This document shows positions 16,389 through 21,370 of a DNA stretch of 21,370 nucleotides, one piece after another. Each line of letters opens with the position of its first letter. The first letter of the stretch is position 1. The notes under the pieces were generated by a model. The model saw only the letters and a program-made list of their open reading frames with translations, did no database searches and had not been told where the DNA came from. The stretch lies in contig CAYZJH010000064.1 in assembly GCA_964478625.1 (NCBI GenBank), forward strand, positions 1 to 21,370, given 5' to 3'. The position numbers were made by a program, and so were the translations under genes. Origin of the DNA: SKZT01 sp964478625. GTDB lineage: Bacteria; Desulfobacterota; Desulfobacteria; Desulfobacterales; SKZT01.

Positions 16389-19300
16389 ATGATATACCCA
16401 ACACTTTTTATAGGGTTAGGAACACAGGGGCTTTATATACTAGAGGAATTGCAGAAGCTAGTATTAGAGGAATATGGCCAAAAGCCTCCTGTTTTTGAAT
16501 ATCTTTATTTTGAGACAGCTAAAAACAACAAACCTTCTGTTCAAAGCTGGGCTACCAATGAGATCCGCATGCCCCAGCCTTTTCCGGTGATCCCCGACCT
16601 TAGTGAGAAACGGCAGGAGTATGAAGATGGACGCCACAATTATCTTAGTCCTTGGTTAAATGAAGCTTTGCTGCGTTTTCCTGAGGGTAATTTCACATCC
16701 GGTGCCGGCCATATACGCATGGCGGGCAGATTATGTCTGTGGATGAACTGGGATTCCTGCATTAAAGCTGTCAATGATGCTCGGACCATGATTACCGGCC
16801 AAGAAAGTATCGATGCCACTAACTTGTCCTTGCGAGAATTTTACAAAAGGGTTGGAAAGCAAATAAAAAAAGGAGAGCAACTCGTGGGTGGCCAACCCAA
16901 TGTATACATCTTTGGCACTCTTTGTGGTGGCACCTGTGGAGGTATGTTTATCGATGTGGCTTATCTAATTCGAAAAGCTTTTGGTCTTAGGGGTGGTAGA
17001 TCTGCTAAATTAAAAGGAATTTTTTCTGTGTTGGATCATAGCGTTCTCAGCAACCCTAGTGATGATATGGAAAAAAGCAGGGCCGCCAATTGCTGGGCCT
17101 CTTTGGTAGAAATGGATTACTATAGTCACAGAGATACTGATTACATCGCCACCTGGCCCGATGGTGATAAAGTAAACTACAGTGATCCGCCTTTTGACTA
17201 TATTTATATTATTTCATGTTCTGGAAATAAATCCAACTTGCGATTACATGGAAAACCGGATATCAAAGCACTTAATCACATGGCAGCTATGGTTCTCTTT
17301 TCTGAAACCGTTTCCGACCTTTTGAGCAAAAAAGAGTTTATCCTAATCAACCATACAAGCCATAAAGTTTATAACACACCCTATTGCGAGATCACTCAGG
17401 AAAAAAGTTCGAGACGCCATTTGGAAGATATGCCCATATTCACGACTTGCGGTATGGCTGCCGTTTGGTATCCTAAGTATCGTATTAGTGAGGCTGCAGC
17501 CTTTTTAGTGGCTATGAAAATATTCAAAGATTGGTTGGGTGAAATTTCTGCAGATACAATGCAGCGCATCGAGACGCAGGCCAAAACAGACTGGGAAGAA
17601 ATCCTACAAGACCAATTACCTAACATCACTTACCGCCCTCCGGGCAAGGGCGGTCCAATTGAAGACGAAATAAAAAATTGGTTCAAAAAAGAGAAAGAAT
17701 ACCATCTGAAAAAATCACCCTCGGAGATCCTCCGGATTTTGAAAAAGGAACTGGAAAAATTCAACGAAGAGAAGGAAATCGATAAGGAAATTTCCAGACC
17801 GGAAACATTAACCGAGTTTTCAAACAAGATAAAAGAATCTTTGAAAAACAAGGTCTCTGGAATGGTTAACTTCCATAACAACTTAAGTTATGCCGAATAC
17901 TATCTGACCAGATTGGCCTATGAAGTGGGTGAGACAATCAAGTTAATGCCTAAAAAATATCCTAAACCGGAACCCAAAAAGCTGGAAGGTAAAATTTTTG
18001 TGGATATTTGGGCAAAATTGGTTTTTCGTCATCAGGCCGTAGCTCGCCAAAAAACCTCTGATATGCTGAGAGATGCTGAGGACTTTTTTCTCAAGTGTCT
18101 CATTGAGATTCGTAAATACCGGATACGGCCGAAATTAGATAGCATCCTGGAATTTCTCGGGGAAAACTCTGACTTTACAGTTAAAATCAAAACGTTAAAG
18201 CAGGATTTAACGGACCTCCGGGAAAGACTTAACCAGTGTATAGATGAGGTTATGGAACGAGGGACCCGGCTATCCGAAGAGGTAACTCCGCCACAAAACA
18301 TGAAACTGATTTATGCCAATGAAATAAACAGTCAGGAGTTAGATATTAGAAACCTCCAGGAAAGGCTTTACAATCACTATGAAGAACATCAACGGAAAAT
18401 CTTAGATCGGATCATGAGTGAAAAAAATGAGGATCACTTTTTGATTATGCCGTTAACGGAATTCCTTCGAAAGGGAAAGGATGGTATCAATTCTTCTATT
18501 ATTAACGAGTTACGTTTGAGAGCACTTGAGTTAATTGGTCGTTTTAATATTGCTGAAAAATTAATGGAGCGTGAAGATCCCGAGAGTTTAAGACTCTTTG
18601 CACGCCGGGCAGAGCCGTATCTGGAGTTGGCTGGTAACATAGTCCCAATAGACAGTCCACATTTTCTCATGGGGCATGACGGTCCCGGCCTCAACAATTT
18701 GAGTCGGCTCAGTAACGAAGTCCTCAATGACCCGACAGCTTCTAACCGTATTGAATTTGGAATCCCCGAAGAAAGTCCTCTGATCGACCATCTGCTGATC
18801 TTTTATAAGGAGAAAGGTTTGCTATTCAAGAATGAGAATTTTGCCAGTGCAGCCCACTTCCAAAAATGGTATAGCGAGGTCGGAAAAAACGCTCCATATG
18901 GCTTATTCACGCATAAGAATGGAGAATATGAATTCGATCCTTCCCGGAACAAAAGGCTTAAAAAAATTGATCATCTTATGGCCATTGTCACCCAAATATT
19001 CTTTCAGTTGGATGGTTCAAATGACTGGAAAAAATCTATAGTCCTGGAAAAAGCTGAGCACTCAGGACTTACGTTATCCTTTTTCAAGTTGAAGCGCGGA
19101 AAATTGGTTATGGAATTTAAGGCCAAGGATGGCTCAGATGTCATGTTGCTTCCCAATGAAAAGGGTATGGCCTTTTTGGCTCGTGATTCACATGCTTTTG
19201 AACTTTTCCAGGGTGAAATTGCTATAATAATGAAAAATATCGGTGATGATGGTTTTATAGAACAACTTAATATCTTTTTGGCTGAAACCGAGTCCACATT

Positions 19301-19394
19301 AGTTAATCAGGGGCAAACTATGGAAGAAATTGTTGACACAATTGATGAATACCGAAACCAATTCCTACGATGGAAAAAAGAATGTGCCAAATAA
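16389..19394 (+). CDS. Tubulin/FtsZ-superfamily GTPase with long helical extension
   Basis: This 1001-residue protein begins with a tubulin-like GTPase domain. It has a first nucleotide loop FIGLGTQG (7-14), GAGHIRMAGR (105-114), and a T4-like phosphate loop TLCGGTCGGM (177-186). The spacing and wording match the large bacterial tubulin-like proteins of the Pfam Tubulin_2 type, which are about this long, rather than cell-division FtsZ (about 380 residues). Residues about 420-720 are charged and helical with probable coiled coils, and the C-terminal part (about 720-1001) is unassigned. No signal or membrane helix is seen, so it is cytoplasmic. The ATG has AGGAG seven bases upstream. Family members are thought to form filaments or rings at membranes, from comparative genomics rather than experiment, and often sit beside vWA genes as here. 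The two cysteines of the phosphate loop (C179, C183) are unusual. Confidence 0.88.
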   Translation: MIYPTLFIGLGTQGLYILEELQKLVLEEYGQKPPVFEYLYFETAKNNKPSVQSWATNEIRMPQPFPVIPDLSEKRQEYEDGRHNYLSPWLNEALLRFPEGNFTSGAGHIRMAGRLCLWMNWDSCIKAVNDARTMITGQESIDATNLSLREFYKRVGKQIKKGEQLVGGQPNVYIFGTLCGGTCGGMFIDVAYLIRKAFGLRGGRSAKLKGIFSVLDHSVLSNPSDDMEKSRAANCWASLVEMDYYSHRDTDYIATWPDGDKVNYSDPPFDYIYIISCSGNKSNLRLHGKPDIKALNHMAAMVLFSETVSDLLSKKEFILINHTSHKVYNTPYCEITQEKSSRRHLEDMPIFTTCGMAAVWYPKYRISEAAAFLVAMKIFKDWLGEISADTMQRIETQAKTDWEEILQDQLPNITYRPPGKGGPIEDEIKNWFKKEKEYHLKKSPSEILRILKKELEKFNEEKEIDKEISRPETLTEFSNKIKESLKNKVSGMVNFHNNLSYAEYYLTRLAYEVGETIKLMPKKYPKPEPKKLEGKIFVDIWAKLVFRHQAVARQKTSDMLRDAEDFFLKCLIEIRKYRIRPKLDSILEFLGENSDFTVKIKTLKQDLTDLRERLNQCIDEVMERGTRLSEEVTPPQNMKLIYANEINSQELDIRNLQERLYNHYEEHQRKILDRIMSEKNEDHFLIMPLTEFLRKGKDGINSSIINELRLRALELIGRFNIAEKLMEREDPESLRLFARRAEPYLELAGNIVPIDSPHFLMGHDGPGLNNLSRLSNEVLNDPTASNRIEFGIPEESPLIDHLLIFYKEKGLLFKNENFASAAHFQKWYSEVGKNAPYGLFTHKNGEYEFDPSRNKRLKKIDHLMAIVTQIFFQLDGSNDWKKSIVLEKAEHSGLTLSFFKLKRGKLVMEFKAKDGSDVMLLPNEKGMAFLARDSHAFELFQGEIAIIMKNIGDDGFIEQLNIFLAETESTLVNQGQTMEEIVDTIDEYRNQFLRWKKECAK

Positions 19395-19418
19395 TTTTAA
19401 AACAAGGAAATATTTTTT

Positions 19419-19553
19419 ATGATACAAGATGATAATTTTAGCGAGGTAGAATTTCTTCGGGCAGAAAAGATTAACACTTTTCTTCGTTGGGTTATTGTTC
19501 TCCTTCTATTCTTAGGCATGATTGCAGTATCTATTATTTGGATCGACTCCTAA
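19419..19553 (+). CDS. 44-residue single-pass membrane protein
   Basis: The frame starts at ATG 19419 and ends at TAA 19551-19553. AAGGAA lies nine bases upstream. The first 23 residues are polar and acidic with a few basic residues (MIQDDNFSEVEF, then LRAEK); residues about 24-42 are one hydrophobic helix with tryptophans near both ends. This is the architecture of a small single-pass membrane protein with its N-terminus probably inside. It follows the tubulin-like gene by 24 bases and appears to close the seven-gene block. Its size would let it escape automatic annotation. A plausible role is to tether or regulate the tubulin-like protein. Confidence 0.65.
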   Translation: MIQDDNFSEVEFLRAEKINTFLRWVIVLLLFLGMIAVSIIWIDS

Positions 19554-20105
19554 TGCTGGAACAGGGACGAGGCACGTTTAGGTGTGTTGGTGGAATGGAA
19601 ATCGATAATTTCAAAAAAAGTAGGATTTGGTGTACCTGGATCGGATAGAATTTTAAAGGCACTACACGGTGAATCAAACTGCTTTGCGTGGGTTGGCTAC
19701 CACGTAACTTCCTTATGATTAATGGCTTAAAAATATCGATCAAGTTCATCTTGATAGGAATTTTTGTATATGTTGAGCTGAAAAAATATTAGGTGGTGAA
19801 ATGGAAAAGTCGTGTTTTTGATAAAGTCATTTGGATTTTGTTCATTTCGGGAAGAAAAAGCTTTGGAAAAGATAAGTGAATCTAATAACTCAATGAGTTG
19901 TGGCACTCATTTGGCAACTCATGTTCCATGACAACCCTTTCATTTTTTAACATTATTTTTTCTCCTTTTTTAAAGAAAATTGTGCCAATATATATTTGTT
20001 TATATTAGCATAAAACGGTATCTTAAAAGTTCTATTTGTTTTTTAATTCTTAAGAAAACGGCATTGAATTTAGTATTGTCTTAAGACTAAATTTAGGAGA
20101 GGCTA
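19554..20105. other. Noncoding region after the tubulin block
   Basis: About 550 AT-rich bases hold no convincing gene. A 31-residue frame starts within the preceding stop codon (19553-19648) but has no ribosome site or family signal. Two short hairpins are visible: CGTGG/CCACG at 19687-19704 with an eight-base loop, and ATCAAG/CTTGAT at 19739-19755 followed by AGGAATTTTT. The second is the best candidate for ending the operon transcript, though weak. The part nearest the TPR gene has T-rich tracts and the palindromes listed separately. Confidence 0.5.
20047..20093. promoter_or_regulatory. Paired TCTTAAGA palindromes upstream of the TPR gene
   Basis: Two 10-base palindromes share the core TCTTAAGA: TTCTTAAGAA at 20047-20056 and GTCTTAAGAC at 20078-20087. 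Their centres are 31 bases apart, close to three helical turns, as expected for cooperative binding on one DNA face. The second lies inside a larger inverted repeat, AATTTAGT (20067-20074) with ACTAAATT (20086-20093). The structure ends one base before the AGGAGA ribosome site, so it could act on DNA as an operator or on RNA by affecting ribosome access. Confidence 0.4.
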
Positions 20106-20720
20106 ATGGGTTTTTTAAGAGATAAAATAGGCAAGATGTTGGAAATAAAATTCCTTACACCTGAAAATGCTGACACTATTTTCAAGAAAGCAAAGAAATA
20201 TTACCAAAATAAAGAATATGCCGAGGCTTTCCAGTATTTTAAGCAGAGCCATGAAATAGACCCAAAGAATCCCGAATATCTTAGAGGAATGGGATGCTCA
20301 CTTGCTATTCAGGGAAAGAATGAGCAGGCACTTAACTACTTACTCCAGGCTATTAATCTTGACCCGAAAGATACATCTTGCCTGTGTGATGCTGGAAGTA
20401 TCCTTATTAAACTTAGACGATATAAAGATGCTCGAGGGCTTTTTAAAAAGGCAATTGGAGTAAATCCAGAGAAAGAGAGGGCTATTATTGGTCTGGGCGA
20501 TTGCGCAATGGGAGAATGTGACTATACAAAGGCTCTCAGCTACTATGATACAATAATCGAGGTCGATGATATTGGTCTATATTATGCCAAGACAGTGTGT
20601 TACTGTCAAATAGGTATGTATGCCGATGCAAGAGGCAGCAGAGACAGATGTTTGGCACTATCTCCTCCACCCGTGATTGTCGAAATCCTCGAGAGATTAA
20701 GCAAACATTATGGCCTATAG
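20106..20720 (+). CDS. TPR-repeat protein
   Basis: This 204-residue protein consists of a short basic N-terminus followed by about five tetratricopeptide repeats of 34 residues: roughly 22-55, 56-89, 90-123, 124-157 and 158-189. The first three end in the typical way with IDPKN, LDPKD and VNPEK; the fourth is recognisable by spacing and the fifth is degenerate. TPR arrays bind peptides or helices of partner proteins. There is no signal peptide or membrane segment, so it is predicted to be cytosolic. ATG 20106 has AGGAGA five bases upstream. The gene reads in the same direction as the tubulin block but is separated by about 550 noncoding bases and has its own upstream palindromes, so it is probably a separate unit. 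A link with the Hsp70, since some TPR proteins are Hsp70 co-chaperones, is only a suggestion. Confidence 0.85.
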   Translation: MGFLRDKIGKMLEIKFLTPENADTIFKKAKKYYQNKEYAEAFQYFKQSHEIDPKNPEYLRGMGCSLAIQGKNEQALNYLLQAINLDPKDTSCLCDAGSILIKLRRYKDARGLFKKAIGVNPEKERAIIGLGDCAMGECDYTKALSYYDTIIEVDDIGLYYAKTVCYCQIGMYADARGSRDRCLALSPPPVIVEILERLSKHYGL

Positions 20721-20782
20721 GTCACAGACTTGTAGCAGAATATCATTTAAAATGTCAGAAAGAAATATGGAGATGTGTTCTT

Positions 20783-20810
20783 CCGGTAAGCGTGCGCAAC
20801 CGGTTTTTTT
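20783..20810 (+). terminator. Possible rho-independent terminator after the TPR gene
   Basis: CCGGT (20783-20787) can pair with ACCGG (20799-20803), and seven T residues follow directly (20804-20810). The stem is only five base pairs with an 11-base loop, short for a strong terminator, but GC-rich in an AT-rich setting and correctly placed about 60 bases after the TPR stop codon. Confidence 0.45.
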
Positions 20811-20828
20811 CAGATAGGTGGTCTTATA

Positions 20829-21008
20829 TTGGCTGAATATTATTGGATCATTGAATACCCCTACCGAAACGGAATCATCATATTGGATTCGAATGGTCTG
20901 GAGTCGAGAGTTGTCCTGGAAATAAATAGTGTCTGTATAAAACCTCTAATTTGCTTCACGCTGAACGAAGTTCAGTTAATGCAATATGGTATATTGTATC
21001 AAACATAA
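20829..21008 (+). CDS. Doubtful 59-residue frame with TTG start
   Basis: From TTG 20829 an open frame runs to TAA 21006-21008. Its translation begins LAEYYWIIEYPYRNGIIIL, with alternating hydrophobic residues that look like beta strands and a plausible protein composition. AGGTGG lies seven bases upstream. It shows no signal peptide or known motif and no further ATG start until near its end. It runs towards the minus-strand frame starting at 21013 and stops four bases short of it. It could be a small gene, the remnant of a longer one, or chance. Confidence 0.25.
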   Translation: MAEYYWIIEYPYRNGIIILDSNGLESRVVLEINSVCIKPLICFTLNEVQLMQYGILYQT

Positions 21009-21012
21009 TCAA

Positions 21013-21370
21013 TCAAATGTATTTTGCTGAGTTGTCAATTTCAATTGTCCAGTCAATTTTGAGAATTCCCCGTTCTTCACGAAACACCCTTTCCTTAAGA
21101 GTCCACGGTGTCAAGTGAATTACTTTTCCACTGATTCCGTTGAATGTGGCAACAGATTTGGATTTGACGGCAGACATTTTCCTGTAAGGACCATGCAGCC
21201 AAATAGAAAAATCTGGTTTTACAATAATATCCTCCCGGTATCTGAACAGTTTTCTGTCTGAGTTATCTTCCAGCGATAAATAATCTTTCTTTTTATAAAT
21301 AATTTCACGCCCTATTGTCTTGGTTCAGCGGGAAATGGAGAATTCCGGTTTTAAAATAAGCTATATTAGA
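21013..21370 (-). pseudogene. 3' part of an unrecognised gene, partial or broken
   Basis: On the minus strand a frame of 103 codons is open from 21324 down to TGA 21013-21015. It reads like real protein, including DIIVKPDFSIWLHGPY and VFREERGILKIDWTIEI, but no ATG occurs until over halfway through, and a TGA at 21325-21327 closes it upstream. From the window edge another frame (beginning SNIAYFKTGILHFP) is open until about 21306 and could join it by a single frameshift near 21310-21324. I therefore read it as the tail of a gene entering from the right, either frameshifted or with a start I cannot see. The family is unknown. Confidence 0.35.

Noticed and set aside
19553..19648. 31-residue frame overlapping the stop of the small membrane protein (TAATG)
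   Set aside because: The overlap looks like translational coupling, but the product is short, with no hydrophobic segment, motif or ribosome site.
1..21370. CRISPR array, insertion sequence, tRNA/rRNA gene or phage attachment site
   Set aside because: I saw no regularly spaced direct repeats, transposase motifs, tRNA cloverleaf pattern or matching direct repeats at island edges.

Overview
The window is a bacterial accessory region. The DNA is AT-rich overall, with one long GC-rich stretch inside a giant RHS gene. Twin-arginine and Sec-type signals, single-pass envelope proteins with extracytoplasmic von Willebrand A (vWA) domains, an RHS/YD-repeat protein and FtsZ-derived proteins suggest a Gram-negative bacterium. 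Desulfobacterota (old Deltaproteobacteria) or a relative would fit, but that is inference from gene content only; no rRNA, tRNA or phylogenetic marker is present.

Left arm (23-7406, minus strand). Three genes read leftwards: an 1886-residue RHS-repeat protein with an unusual inside-out domain order, a 302-residue degenerate FtsZ relative with a twin-arginine N-terminus, and a 221-residue unknown protein with an internal duplication. Gaps of about 70-80 bases allow co-transcription. A noncoding region of about 700 bases (7407-8111) separates this arm from the next.

Right arm (8112-19553, plus strand). A secreted, membrane-anchored vWA protein is followed by a hairpin over its stop codon and a 254-base leader. 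Then comes a tightly packed seven-gene block with gaps of 24 bases or less and two overlaps. It encodes an Hsp70-like ATPase, a six-helix membrane protein with a J-domain-like tail lacking a proper HPD, a cytosolic beta-propeller-like protein, a second anchored vWA protein, a three-helix membrane protein, a 1001-residue tubulin/FtsZ-like GTPase with a long helical extension, and a 44-residue single-pass membrane protein. This is the most interesting content. It resembles the FtsZ-like plus vWA gene neighbourhoods proposed from comparative genomics to be membrane-remodelling systems, but here it is joined to a private Hsp70 and a J-like membrane partner. A reasonable model is an envelope-spanning machine: vWA domains outside, integral proteins in the membrane, and the tubulin-like filament former, Hsp70 and propeller inside.

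Right end (19554-21370). A noncoding stretch of about 550 bases leads to a TPR protein preceded by two matching palindromes. After a possible terminator come a doubtful small frame and, on the minus strand at the edge, the tail of a partial or broken gene. I see no CRISPR array, RNA gene, insertion sequence or attachment site.
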